A stretch of 10,076 nucleotides of DNA from CAYSPU01 sp964432995 (GCA_964432995.1 CAYSPU010000218.1:1-10076); one strand, 5' to 3'. Shown: positions 1 through 6,450, counted from the stretch's first letter. Program-made: numbers and translations. Notes: generated by a model not told the origin, from the sequence alone.

Positions 1-61
1 GATTCGAACCCCCGACCTACTGCGTGTAAAGCAGACGCGCTAACCGCTGCGCCAAGCGCCC
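1..61 (-). tRNA. tRNA-Val (anticodon UAC), 3' end cut off by window edge
   Basis: Read on the minus strand, the sequence begins at position 61 with the acceptor strand GGGCGCT. A D-arm with GGTTA follows, then an anticodon stem TCTGC/GCAG around the loop TTTACAC, which gives anticodon TAC (valine). The T-arm start GTCGGGGGTTCGAATC reaches the window edge. The second half of the T-stem and the 3' acceptor strand are outside the window. The outermost anticodon-stem pair appears to be a T-T mismatch. The identity rests on the anticodon and the canonical arm spacing. It reads away from the recombinase remnant that lies behind its 5' end. Confidence 0.93.
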
Positions 62-81
62 AACCAATTCAACAGAAACGC

Positions 82-90
82 ATTACAGCA
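82..90 (-). promoter_or_regulatory. Probable extended -10 promoter of the tRNA-Val gene
   Basis: On the minus strand the sequence TG-C-TGTAAT lies 21 bases before the tRNA 5' end. It matches TATAAT at five of six positions and carries the upstream TGn of extended -10 promoters. No good -35 hexamer is seen at the usual distance. The call rests on position and similarity only. Confidence 0.4.
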
Positions 91-181
91 CCCAAAAAGA
101 ACCGGCATATCGCGCTCTGGATACTGTTCTCGCGCCCTGCTCGCCCTGAAACAGAGCCAACAACAGAGAGCATAAGACCAA

Positions 182-390
182 GCCTGGGTGAACACCCCAT
201 GCGCAAGCCTTGTCTGCTCCGTGCCATCCGGGACCTACTATGCCCGGCGGCGCGTCCGGGGCAAGCCGATCTGTAAGTCACTGGAGACCGACCGGATTAC
301 CGTGGTGAGACTTCGGCTCGCGGATCTGGAGAAGCGGGAGCGGGAGAAGGCTGAGGACAACGTGGACATCGAGGCCGGCAGGCTGTCAAC
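182..390 (+). pseudogene. Remnant of a tyrosine recombinase (phage-type integrase) N-terminal region
   Basis: This frame reads PSGTYYARRRVRGKPICKSL, then ETDRITVVRLRLADLEKRE and a charged stretch to about position 372. The pattern 'SGxYxARxRVxGKxIxxSLxTDxxxVxxLRLxDLxKxxR' is the start of the SAM-like core-binding domain of tyrosine recombinases that I recall from Verrucomicrobia genomes. Beyond about position 390 the frame turns into low-complexity Pro/Arg/Ser sequence, and the catalytic domain (R, HxxR, Y) is absent. An in-frame stop lies at 173-175, and no convincing ribosome binding site precedes the GTG at 188. Only about 65 residues of a roughly 350-400-residue protein are left, so this is a dead fragment. 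It lies beside tRNA-Val, a common integration target, but at the tRNA's 5' side, whereas active elements usually sit at the 3' end. The family match is from memory of the motif, not a search. Confidence 0.6.
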
Positions 391-448
391 ATCTCGTCCT
401 CCTCCTCGACGATCGCCACGATCGCCACGCCTGGCCCAGAAGACAAGA

Positions 449-474
449 GCCCCGGACCCTTCGGCGCCCGGGGC
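449..474. repeat. GC-rich hairpin upstream of the prepilin-like gene
   Basis: The arms GCCCCGG (449-455) and CCGGGGC (468-474) are perfect complements around a 12-base loop. No T-tract follows on either strand, so it does not look like a standard intrinsic terminator. It lies about 70 bases before the start of the prepilin-like gene, in a stretch with no recognisable coding sequence after the recombinase remnant. It could be a transcript structure in the leader or a leftover repeat. Confidence 0.35.
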
Positions 475-545
475 GTGACGGGGTGATCGAGGCCATACTC
501 GATGACTTCCGTGATCCCGAGCTTGTCTTGGTGCCGTGTTGTGGT

Positions 546-1343
546 ATGAGTCCGGTGATGATGCCCGCTGCCTTCACTGGTAGTCGGCCGCGCAAGTTGA
601 GGTCAGCCTTCACCCTGATCGAGTTGCTGGTGGTCATCGCCGTTATTGGGATCCTTGCCGCCATCCTGCTGCCAGCCCTCGCTCGGGCAAAGTCCAAGGC
701 CCTGAGAACCATGTGCGCCAGCAATTGCAGGCAGTGGGGCATCGCCATCGCGACGTACGCCGCCGACTCCGAGGATTACCTCCCTGACAATCCGTCCTCC
801 TTTGTGCGGAACTACCTGCTGGACACAGAACGCCCGACGTCCAAGGGGCGTGAGGCAGCTCGGAACGATGTCCGATTCTGCCCCACCGACGAATACTCCC
901 GTCACATGAATGGCTTCATCATCGACTGGACTGCGGAGAGTGCGCCGATGGGTCCGCATGACGATTTCGTGTCCGGGCAGTGCGGCTACGTGTATTTATG
1001 TGATATCTTTCCCCGCAGGAAGCTCGGTGGACCCCTTGCCGGCGCACCAGTCCTCGCCGATAGGCTCGTGGCATACGGCCCCCGCCCCCACGGCATATTC
1101 GACGATGTGCTCAGATGGTGGGCGAACTGCGGCTGCGACCGCTGCGGCCCTGATCGCAGGTGGTGGACGGCCAGCCACCACGGAAGCCGTGGCATCCCCG
1201 ACGGCGGCAACTTCCTCTTCGAAGATAGCCACGTCGCCTGGTACAATAGCCGGGACATTTCCATCGGTCTGGCCACCTTCGGTCTCGGTCCGGACGGTTG
1301 CCAGATGTTCTTCAATGTCCCCGTCCCCATTACGGGGCCATGA
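546..1343 (+). CDS. Prepilin-type N-terminal cleavage/methylation domain protein (pseudopilin-like)
   Basis: The gene encodes 265 residues from the ATG at 546. A short basic leader (GSRPRKLRSA) is followed by FTLIELLVV and a hydrophobic helix to about residue 45, the type IV prepilin/pseudopilin signal cut by PilD-type peptidase. The residue before the cut is Ala21 rather than the usual Gly; I recall this as frequent in Verrucomicrobia. After the helix come ALARAKSKAL and a segment with YAADSEDYLPDN, then a globular domain containing a Cys cluster (CGCDRC). Near the C-terminus HHGSRGIPDGG is followed by NFLFEDSHVAW, a variant of the family's H-X9-DG motif with DS in place of DG. These proteins are very numerous in Verrucomicrobiota and Planctomycetota; most are of unknown role and are probably exported by a type II secretion-like system. 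A GTG at 483 in the same frame would add 21 residues, but the ATG gives a leader of typical length. The ribosome binding site is weak. Confidence 0.85.
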   Translation: MSPVMMPAAFTGSRPRKLRSAFTLIELLVVIAVIGILAAILLPALARAKSKALRTMCASNCRQWGIAIATYAADSEDYLPDNPSSFVRNYLLDTERPTSKGREAARNDVRFCPTDEYSRHMNGFIIDWTAESAPMGPHDDFVSGQCGYVYLCDIFPRRKLGGPLAGAPVLADRLVAYGPRPHGIFDDVLRWWANCGCDRCGPDRRWWTASHHGSRGIPDGGNFLFEDSHVAWYNSRDISIGLATFGLGPDGCQMFFNVPVPITGP

Positions 1344-1629
1344 CTGTCCTTTGCGCGGCTTGGCGCGGCATGCTGGGGCGTGGTCGTCCCTTGCACGAGC
1401 CGTATGTCTGTCGCCAAGGCGTGCCGCGTGGACGGTGGCGGGAAGCCTTGTTTCCTTCCAAAGTGCCCATGGGGTCGCGTCTAAATAGTTGATGTTTCAC
1501 TCCGGAGCTTCACAGCCAAAGCGCTGGTGCTCCGGGTCATCAGCCAGCGCCTGCGCAGAACACTTCACGGGGCGAAAAAGGCCGCCAAAAAGCGAGCCAT
1601 GCCGCCTTTGGCGAGGGGGCGACCACACA

Positions 1630-1725
1630 CATCCACCTCCATATCAACGAGCTGCTGTGGTCCGACCACGGAGGACTGCATCCACCTCCATATCAACGAG
1701 CTGCTGTGGTCCGACCACCGAGGAC
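1630..1725. repeat. Tandem pair of 47-bp direct repeats (period 49 bp)
   Basis: Copy 1 is 1630-1676 and copy 2 is 1679-1725. They are identical except for one G/C difference near the end (CCACGGAGG versus CCACCGAGG) and are separated by 2 bases. Each starts CATCCACCTCCATATCAACG and contains GAGCTGCTGTGGTCCGACCA. The end of copy 2 runs into GGACACGGAGGAAGAGGAAA. Translated, this gives 'TTEDTEEEE', a phrase I remember from spurious ORFs in intergenic repeats of Verrucomicrobia and other environmental genomes. The near identity points to a recent duplication or selection for the unit. Confidence 0.85.
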
Positions 1726-1823
1726 ACGGAGGAAGAGGAAACAGCAAAGCGCACGGGCAGTTGGTTGCGGCTCAAGCCGCCTCCGTCCCCGCCGTCGCGG
1801 GAGTACGACCCGCCAGGGACGAG

Positions 1824-1901
1824 CCGCGGCCAGTGAACGATCGCCGGGCGGCGGCCAGCTTGCCTGCCGAAGCCTTGGCGAAGGCAGGTCCTCGGCCGCG
1901 G
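1824..1901. repeat. Compound palindromic intergenic repeat (REP/MITE-like)
   Basis: The core has arms CCTGCC (1863-1868) and GGCAGG (1883-1888) around a 14-base centre that is itself nearly palindromic (GAAGCCTTGGCGAA). An outer pair of 8-bp arms, CCGCGGCC (1824-1831) and GGCCGCGG (1894-1901), flanks it. The core motif, CTTGCCTGCCGAAGCC followed by TTGGCGAAGGCAGG, belongs to a class of dispersed palindromes that I recall from many environmental bacterial genomes, where it gives spurious peptides such as LRQGFGRQAG. No transposase is linked to it here. Confidence 0.65.
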
Positions 1902-1926
1902 TCGTGCTCGACCCGACGTGCGCGGC

Positions 1927-1942
1927 CCCTGAAATCGCAGGG
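1927..1942. repeat. Small hairpin in spacer
   Basis: The arms CCCTG (1927-1931) and CAGGG (1938-1942) enclose a 6-base loop AAATCG. It is one of a series of short palindromes in the spacer. No T-tract follows, so a terminator role is unsupported. Confidence 0.35.
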
Positions 1943-1964
1943 CGGCGCGGCGGCGGAGCTTGCT

Positions 1965-1981
1965 GCGCCCGAGACGGGCGC
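1965..1981. repeat. GC hairpin GCGCCC/GGGCGC in spacer
   Basis: Perfect 6-bp arms (1965-1970 and 1976-1981) enclose the 5-base loop GAGAC. The stem is strong and the loop tight, and it sits between two convergent genes, so it could slow transcription from either side. There is no T-run on either strand. Confidence 0.45.
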
Positions 1982-2059
1982 ACTGCCGCCCGCCGTCCCG
2001 GGGACCGATCGCGACCTTGCCCGGAGACGCTCCGCCCAGCGCAGCAGACTCGTCGTGTC

Positions 2060-2077
2060 CCGACCCGCGCGGGTCGG
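2060..2077. repeat. Perfect 18-bp palindrome near the 3' end of the GH16 gene
   Basis: The sequence CCGACCCGCGCGGGTCGG reads the same on both strands with no central gap. It lies 67 bp past the stop codon of the minus-strand GH16-type gene. With no loop it suits a protein-binding site or cruciform better than an RNA terminator; folded as RNA it could still form a 7-bp stem with a CGCG loop. Confidence 0.5.
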
Positions 2078-2143
2078 CTCCGCCAGCGGTAGCAGGCACG
2101 CGGACTGTTGTGGCCAACGACCGGACTGCGACCCGTACCAGCA

Positions 2144-2971
2144 CTACTGCTGCAGATACGGCACGAACGCGAAGGACTTGAACACAACCTCGACCTCCTG
2201 GCGATTGCTCGGACTCGCGCCCTGGTAAAGCCAGAGGTTCAGCCGGGCGTTCTCCGTGCCAGTGGGCGGAGGCCAGGGTGACATGAAGGCCCACTCGAAG
2301 ACAACGGCCTCCGGGCTCGGCTCGGTCAGCCAGTGCCCGGACACGCTCTGGAAGATGACCCCTTCCGGAGCCCAGAGGAAGCTGTGGGTGCTTTCGGGGA
2401 CTCCAGGGGGCATCGTGAAACGAACCAAGTGTCCCTCGGCATCGAAGGGCTGCACCACAAACTGGGCGTTGGGATAGAGGTTTCGACTCCCCCAACGCGA
2501 GAACTCAATGTCGATTTCCCCATAGGCGTACTCGGAGGTGTCGCTCCATGTGAACAGCCCCAGGACAACGTTGCGATCGAGGTTGTCCACAGGACTGGCC
2601 AACTCCCACTGGTAGGTTCCGTGGCCGAAGACCTCGGTGGACACGATCTCGGCACAGTACCACCGGTTTTTGACCTTGGTGATCTTCAGATGCAGGAAGC
2701 CGCTCTCATCGACCCAGACATTGTTTGGGCTGTCGGAGAAGTAGTTCGGGCCGGGACCAACACGCCCGGAGCTGGTCTTGACCCACCACGCGTAGCCGGA
2801 GAAGTCGATGGTTCGGACCGCATACGCCATCGCGTACGGGTCGGCCTTGTCGTAGCCCTTGTCTTGAAAGACCGCGGCAACCTCCAAAGGCCGGCGGTCG
2901 GATTTGGGTGCCACTGCGGCCATTGCAGAGGTGAGTCCAGCGCAGGTCGCGAGGATCAGGATAGTTCTCAT
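2144..2971 (-). CDS. Secreted glycoside hydrolase family 16-type protein
   Basis: The protein is 275 residues from the ATG at 2971. It opens with a signal peptide (MRTILILATCAGLTSAMAA, cut about residue 19-20), so it is exported. The rest fits a single GH16 beta-jelly-roll domain: NNVWVDESGFLHLKI (residues 83-97), GTYQWELASPVD (118-129), then the catalytic strand GEIDIEF, with E152 as nucleophile, D154, and E156 as acid/base. This is the ExDxE signature of family 16, which cleaves beta-1,3/1,4-glucans, agars, carrageenans or similar galactans; the substrate cannot be read from sequence. No carbohydrate-binding module or PEP-CTERM tail is present. An upstream in-frame ATG (3028) would give a longer hydrophobic N-terminus and cannot be excluded; neither start has a strong ribosome binding site. 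The gene follows the DUF6454 gene after 201 bases, so it may have its own promoter. Confidence 0.82.
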   Translation of the reverse strand: MRTILILATCAGLTSAMAAVAPKSDRRPLEVAAVFQDKGYDKADPYAMAYAVRTIDFSGYAWWVKTSSGRVGPGPNYFSDSPNNVWVDESGFLHLKITKVKNRWYCAEIVSTEVFGHGTYQWELASPVDNLDRNVVLGLFTWSDTSEYAYGEIDIEFSRWGSRNLYPNAQFVVQPFDAEGHLVRFTMPPGVPESTHSFLWAPEGVIFQSVSGHWLTEPSPEAVVFEWAFMSPWPPPTGTENARLNLWLYQGASPSNRQEVEVVFKSFAFVPYLQQ

Positions 2972-3085
2972 GGTGGTGTGGAGTAGCGGGAGCAGCGCGA
3001 GAGGTGTGATGGTTATCGCTTTGTGCATGCTGCTGACCCCGGTTAGTAACGATGCGACAGCCGTTCTGAAGCACTGGTAATGCCA

Positions 3086-3101
3086 CCCACGGCCGAGTGG
3101 G
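3086..3101. repeat. Small hairpin between the DUF6454 and GH16 genes
   Basis: The arms CCCAC (3086-3090) and GTGGG (3097-3101) enclose the 6-base loop GGCCGA, in the 201-bp gap between two co-directional minus-strand genes. It could separate their transcripts, but no T-tract follows on the minus strand, so this is only a weak candidate attenuator or terminator. Confidence 0.25.
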
Positions 3102-3172
3102 CCGGTGATCTGTAAGAGCCTCGTGCTCAGCGCACTCCGCTTCAGCATCGTCGCTTCCGCAAAACCGCAGCC

Positions 3173-4123
3173 TCACTCGACCGTATACATGTAGAGCGTG
3201 GACTCCTCGTCCTCGGGCAGGAAGTAGCAGCGGAGTCCCTCCGCGGTGGTCTGGACGGCGACCGGGTTCTGCAGCAGGGATTGGCCCCGGCTCGTCCGCA
3301 GCGGGACCGGCAACTGATGCACCGCCCGCAACTCGCCAAGGTCCACCAGCTCGAGGCCGCCCAAGGCAAGAGCCGCATCGTCGCCGGCGCTCAAGCGACT
3401 CACCCCGCCGAACAAGGCCCAGCTTGTGCCGGCCAGATGTTGCCCGTCCTGGTAGTCCACATAATGGCTCCCGTTGACCACCTTCACCGGCGCGGCGGGG
3501 TCGCGCGGCCGATCTTCCTCAGGCAGCAGATCCCAACGATAGAACTTCCGCGATCCCCAGCTCACGCCCACCAGACGGCGGTTCCGCCGGTCGCACACCA
3601 GCGCCCCGAGATGATCCCCAAATTCGAACACGCGCTCCGCGGCGAGGGTTTCCGGATCCACGCGGTAGACGTAGCTGCGGCTGTCCGGCCGGTATTCGGC
3701 CACCGGCACCCATAGCCACCGACCGTCACCGTCAATCCCGCCCGGATGGTAAACCGGTCCCTCGCCCAAACGAATCTGTCGACGGAGCTCTCCCCCCATG
3801 GTCACCTCGAACAAATGCCCCGTCCCCAGGCCTTGCGCCCGGTCCTTGACCTCCACCGACGAGAGGAAGAATCGGTCCCCGAGAAGGCACATCCCCTGCG
3901 GGTGATACGTGCGGAAGGCGAGCTTGATCTCGGCGGTCTTCTGCCAGCGCGCGGTCCGGGTGAGCTGCAGAAACCGTTGCCCGATCGCCCGGTCTTCGGG
4001 CGGCGCGTTTCGAAGATCAGCGGTCATCCCGCACGATGCCCAACCCATCAACCCGAGGGCAGCGGCCAGACCCATGCGCCCGGATTGAAATCGACGGAAG
4101 CGGCTCGGACGTGGAGGACTCAT
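3173..4123 (-). CDS. DUF6454-type secreted protein, probable beta-propeller
   Basis: The 316-residue product has a basic N-terminus (SRFRRFQSGR) and a hydrophobic stretch (MGLAAALGLMGWAS) ending near GMTA, so a signal peptide is likely. A Cys at residue 31 gives a poor lipobox (WASC). The mature part carries repeated phrases that I recall from the DUF6454 family: HPQGM (74-78), FFLSSVEV (85-92), GEGPVYHPGGIDGDG (120-134), WVPVAEYRP (138-146), DHLGAL (170-175) and SWGSRKFY (188-195). Alternating short beta-strands and Asp/Gly turns suggest a propeller. The function of the family is unknown, and no catalytic motif can be named. The gene begins 9 bases after the stop of the histidine kinase, with a purine-rich ribosome binding site overlapping that stop, so the two are almost certainly co-transcribed. 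The family name is from memory of the motifs. Confidence 0.72.
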   Translation of the reverse strand: MSPPRPSRFRRFQSGRMGLAAALGLMGWASCGMTADLRNAPPEDRAIGQRFLQLTRTARWQKTAEIKLAFRTYHPQGMCLLGDRFFLSSVEVKDRAQGLGTGHLFEVTMGGELRRQIRLGEGPVYHPGGIDGDGRWLWVPVAEYRPDSRSYVYRVDPETLAAERVFEFGDHLGALVCDRRNRRLVGVSWGSRKFYRWDLLPEEDRPRDPAAPVKVVNGSHYVDYQDGQHLAGTSWALFGGVSRLSAGDDAALALGGLELVDLGELRAVHQLPVPLRTSRGQSLLQNPVAVQTTAEGLRCYFLPEDEESTLYMYTVE

Positions 4124-4125
4124 CG

Positions 4126-4134
4126 TCCCTTCCT
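4126..4134 (-). promoter_or_regulatory. Ribosome binding site of the DUF6454 gene
   Basis: AGGAAGGGA on the minus strand, with its AGGA core 7 bases before the ATG at 4123, overlaps the kinase stop codon TAG (4133-4135). This supports both the start choice and translational coupling to the kinase. Confidence 0.7.
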
Positions 4135-6244
4135 ATTCCCTCTCCCCGGCTGGGAGCAGGACGCGGAAGGTGGTCCCCTTGCCTTCCTGGCTTTCGACCT
4201 CGATGCGGCCGCCGTGGGCTTCGACGATGCGCCGGCTCTGGTACATGCCGATGCCGATCCCCTTCTTCTTGGTGGTTTGGAAGGGACGGAAGAGGCATCG
4301 ATCCAGAAACTCGCGCGACATGCCGCAGCCGTTGTCGCTCACGCCGAGAACGGCCCAGCTCCCCTGCCGGCTGGTCCGGACGCGCACTTGCCCCCCGGGG
4401 CCGATGGCTTCGAGGGCGTTGAGGAGCAGGTTGGTCAGCACCTTCTGGATCTGCTCGCGGTCGAGCGGCAGCCGCAAACCGGGCTGCAGTTCGTGCGCGA
4501 CCAACTGCCGTCGCTCCGCATCCAACTGCTGCAGGGCGCTCTCCACCACGCCCTCCAGGTCGGCGGACGCGGCGTGGATCTCGAGGCCGCCACGCAATTC
4601 GCTGAGGCGGCTGATGAGGCCGTTGATCCGGTCCACGCTCCGGCCGATGGCCTTGAGGGCGTCCTGGCGGAACTCGGGATTATCGAAGTGGACCGGCAGG
4701 TTCTTGAGCATCAGCGAGAGGGAGGAAGCCACGTTCTTCAAGTCGTGCACGAAGAAGGTGGACATGGTCTGGAAGGCTTCCATTTCGCGGGCCTCGACCA
4801 GTTGGCGGGAGAGCTGGATGCCGAGGAGGCTGTTGGCCGCCTGGTCGCCGATGCTCTTGAGCAACTCGATGTCCTCGAAGGCGAACGGAACACCGCCCAC
4901 GCGGTCGCCCAGGGTCATCAGGCCCAGCAACTCGTCGCCGGCCTTCAGGGGCACCGTGATGCGCCCGCCGCCCTTGCGGAAGTAATCCGGATTGAACCGA
5001 CGCAGCACCTCGCCCCACTTTTCTTTTACCTGGTCCACGTCGAACGGCTCCGTCCGCCCCCGAAGGACCTCCATGAGGATGGCTTCGTCCACCTCCTCGT
5101 CATCGGCGGGGTCGGCGGCCCCGTCGGGGATGCCGGTGGAGGCGGTCAGGTGGAACCGGCGTTTGCCCGGGTCCACCAGCCAGACGCTCACCGTGAGCAC
5201 GTTGAAGGTCTCGGAAACCCAGTGGACGACGGCGTTGCTGAACTCCCGCTCTTTCACCTGCCGGGCGGTTCGCTCGGTGAACGTTCGCCAGACCTGGCGA
5301 TAGTCGTAGCGCGGGCGGCGCAAGTGCTGACTGACGAACCGTTGCAGCCACTGGCGCACGCGATCGGACATCAGGATCAGCGTCAGGAGCACCAGGGACA
5401 CGAGGACAAACAGCGCCTTGGCGGGGAAGCTGCTCGCGCCGCCGAGGTACCCGACGATCTTCGCGAACAGCCCAACGATCAGAAGGTAGACCCCGGCCAT
5501 GAGGACCGTCAGCGATCGCTGCAGCAACGCATGGGAAGGATAGACGTCGATCCCAAAGACCCGGGTTCGGACGAGGGACACGACGATCAGGCCGCAAGCC
5601 AATCCCAGAGCGCCGCCGTTGAGGGCATCCAGGAAGGGCTCCGTCGCGCGGTAGAGCATCGCCTGGCTGCTGGTGTAGATGCGCACGCCGAAGAGCACGC
5701 CGATGCCCAGGACGACCAGCTTGGCCCGCCACCGCTGGGTGCCCACGGCCGCGCGCAGGGTGCGCTCGAGGTTCATGAGGACCAACACCGCCCCCACCAG
5801 CACCAGCACGTGCAATGCTGTCCCCGCCGCTCCCAGCCGGAAGTGCCAGCGGCCCGTCAGCAGATCCTGCTCCGCATACTGGAGCACCGAATCGAAGGCC
5901 ACCGCGACCAAACCCAGCGGCACCAGTCCGAAAACCACCAGCGCCGCCCACCAGCGGCGCAGGAACTCCCCGTAGTTCCCGCGCGAGTAAACCAGACTGA
6001 AGGCCAGCCAAATCCCCGGGACAAAGGCCAGCGACACCATTGCCCACCGCTGGTACGAAACCGCCTTCGAAGAGACCGAGTTCACCGCCCCCAGGGCGCT
6101 CCAGAGGCACTCCAACGCCAGAGCCACCACGCCGGCCGCAAACAGTTGGCTGCCCACCGACCGTGGATCGCGCCACAGAACCCAGATCGCCACCACGAAG
6201 GCAAGCACCGATACCACCACCGCAATCAGCAAGGTCGCAGACAT
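4133..6244 (-). CDS. prsK: PrsK-like membrane sensor histidine kinase
   Basis: The 703-residue protein has about nine hydrophobic segments in residues 3-293, a linker (QRFVSQHLRRPRYDYRQVW), a GAF-like sensor domain (about 330-480), a HisKA region with FFVHDLKN (phosphoacceptor H500) and SLSLMLKN, and a HATPase domain. The ATPase boxes are NLLLNALEA (N609), SDNGCGM (636-642), LFRPFQTTK (651-659) and GIGIGMYQS (662-670). VHDLKN, FQTTK and the many-helix N-terminus with the YDYR linker are typical of PrsK, the kinase of exosortase/PEP-CTERM exopolysaccharide systems; length fits. It is expected to sit in the inner membrane and phosphorylate a sigma-54-type regulator (PrsR), but no response regulator gene is in the window. 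I chose the ATG at 6244 because AGGAAG lies 6 bases before it; the ATG at 6250 abuts the same site. Its transcript continues into the DUF6454 gene. The family call is strong; the pathway is inferred. Confidence 0.85.
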   Translation of the reverse strand: MSATLLIAVVVSVLAFVVAIWVLWRDPRSVGSQLFAAGVVALALECLWSALGAVNSVSSKAVSYQRWAMVSLAFVPGIWLAFSLVYSRGNYGEFLRRWWAALVVFGLVPLGLVAVAFDSVLQYAEQDLLTGRWHFRLGAAGTALHVLVLVGAVLVLMNLERTLRAAVGTQRWRAKLVVLGIGVLFGVRIYTSSQAMLYRATEPFLDALNGGALGLACGLIVVSLVRTRVFGIDVYPSHALLQRSLTVLMAGVYLLIVGLFAKIVGYLGGASSFPAKALFVLVSLVLLTLILMSDRVRQWLQRFVSQHLRRPRYDYRQVWRTFTERTARQVKEREFSNAVVHWVSETFNVLTVSVWLVDPGKRRFHLTASTGIPDGAADPADDEEVDEAILMEVLRGRTEPFDVDQVKEKWGEVLRRFNPDYFRKGGGRITVPLKAGDELLGLMTLGDRVGGVPFAFEDIELLKSIGDQAANSLLGIQLSRQLVEAREMEAFQTMSTFFVHDLKNVASSLSLMLKNLPVHFDNPEFRQDALKAIGRSVDRINGLISRLSELRGGLEIHAASADLEGVVESALQQLDAERRQLVAHELQPGLRLPLDREQIQKVLTNLLLNALEAIGPGGQVRVRTSRQGSWAVLGVSDNGCGMSREFLDRCLFRPFQTTKKKGIGIGMYQSRRIVEAHGGRIEVESQEGKGTTFRVLLPAGERE

Positions 6245-6250
6245 GGGCAT

Positions 6251-6256
6251 CTTCCT
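6251..6256 (-). promoter_or_regulatory. Ribosome binding site deciding the prsK-like start
   Basis: AGGAAG on the minus strand ends 6 bases before the ATG at 6244 and directly touches the ATG at 6250. Normal spacing favours 6244, giving the N-terminus MSATLLIAVVV. Confidence 0.65.
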
Positions 6257-6277
6257 GCGCGACAGACTAGCCCGCCC

Positions 6278-6304
6278 ATTCCACGCGCTGCAAGCGCGGG
6301 GAAT
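6278..6304. promoter_or_regulatory. 27-bp interrupted inverted repeat in the divergent promoter region (operator candidate)
   Basis: The left arm is ATTCC (6278-6282), one unpaired A, then CGCGCT (6284-6289). The centre is GCA. The right arm is AGCGCG (6293-6298), one unpaired G, then GGAAT (6300-6304). Eleven of twelve base pairs match. It lies 34-60 bases before the kinase start and about 150 bases before the ACP start, where a shared regulator of both operons would bind. As RNA in the kinase leader it would also form a stable hairpin. No convincing -35/-10 pair was found near it. Confidence 0.55.
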
Positions 6305-6450
6305 ACCCCCTGGCGGCATCCTGCCTCCCCCCGCCCGGCCGCTAACCCAACATGTCAAACTTTCCATGGACAAAGCCACCCTCCAACCGCACCCTTTCCC
6401 CGACGGCCGCGCCGGTTTCCGATCGCCGCCCGAGGATCGTCTGTTGTCAT

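Larger units (their letters stand above)
1344..2143. other. Non-coding, repeat-rich spacer between two convergent genes
   Basis: This 800-bp stretch separates the ends of two convergent genes. Open frames exist on both strands, but their translations are low-complexity Pro/Arg/Ala/Ser sequence with no domain, and they run straight through the repeats. What can be seen is a 47-bp direct repeat pair (1630-1676, 1679-1725), a GGACACGGAGGAAGAGG-type purine tail after it, a palindromic CCTGCC element (1863-1888) flanked by longer inverted arms, and hairpins at 1927-1942, 1965-1981 and 2060-2077. The part from 1344 to about 1629 shows nothing recognisable. None of the hairpins is followed by a T-tract. 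Confidence 0.6.

Noticed and set aside
1298..1492. 64-codon frame overlapping the prepilin gene end
   Set aside because: It starts inside the prepilin coding sequence, its peptide matches nothing I recognise, and the part after 1343 is not distinguishable from non-coding DNA.
1630..1725. Possible CRISPR array from the 47-bp repeats
   Set aside because: Only two copies exist, the gap between them is 2 bases rather than a 30-40-base spacer, and no cas genes are present.
1527..2228. Open frames of 115-283 codons on both strands through the spacer
   Set aside because: They translate the 47-bp repeat and the palindromes, give Pro/Arg/Ala/Ser-rich products, and several overlap the end of the GH16 gene. 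No domain or ribosome binding site supports them.
2972..3148. 59-residue N-terminal extension of the GH16 protein
   Set aside because: The ATG at 2971 begins a clean signal peptide; the extension would put a polar segment before it, and its composition is unlike the rest of the protein.
6310..6330. Possible sigma-54 promoter (TGGCGG-CATCC-TGCC) ahead of the ACP gene, attractive because PrsR is sigma-54 dependent
   Set aside because: The GG and GC elements are 9 rather than 10 bases apart and the flanking consensus is poor.
6354..6359. Perfect TTGACA (-35) on the minus strand before the kinase gene
   Set aside because: Seventeen bases further along the sequence is GC-only with no -10-like hexamer, so it is probably a chance match.
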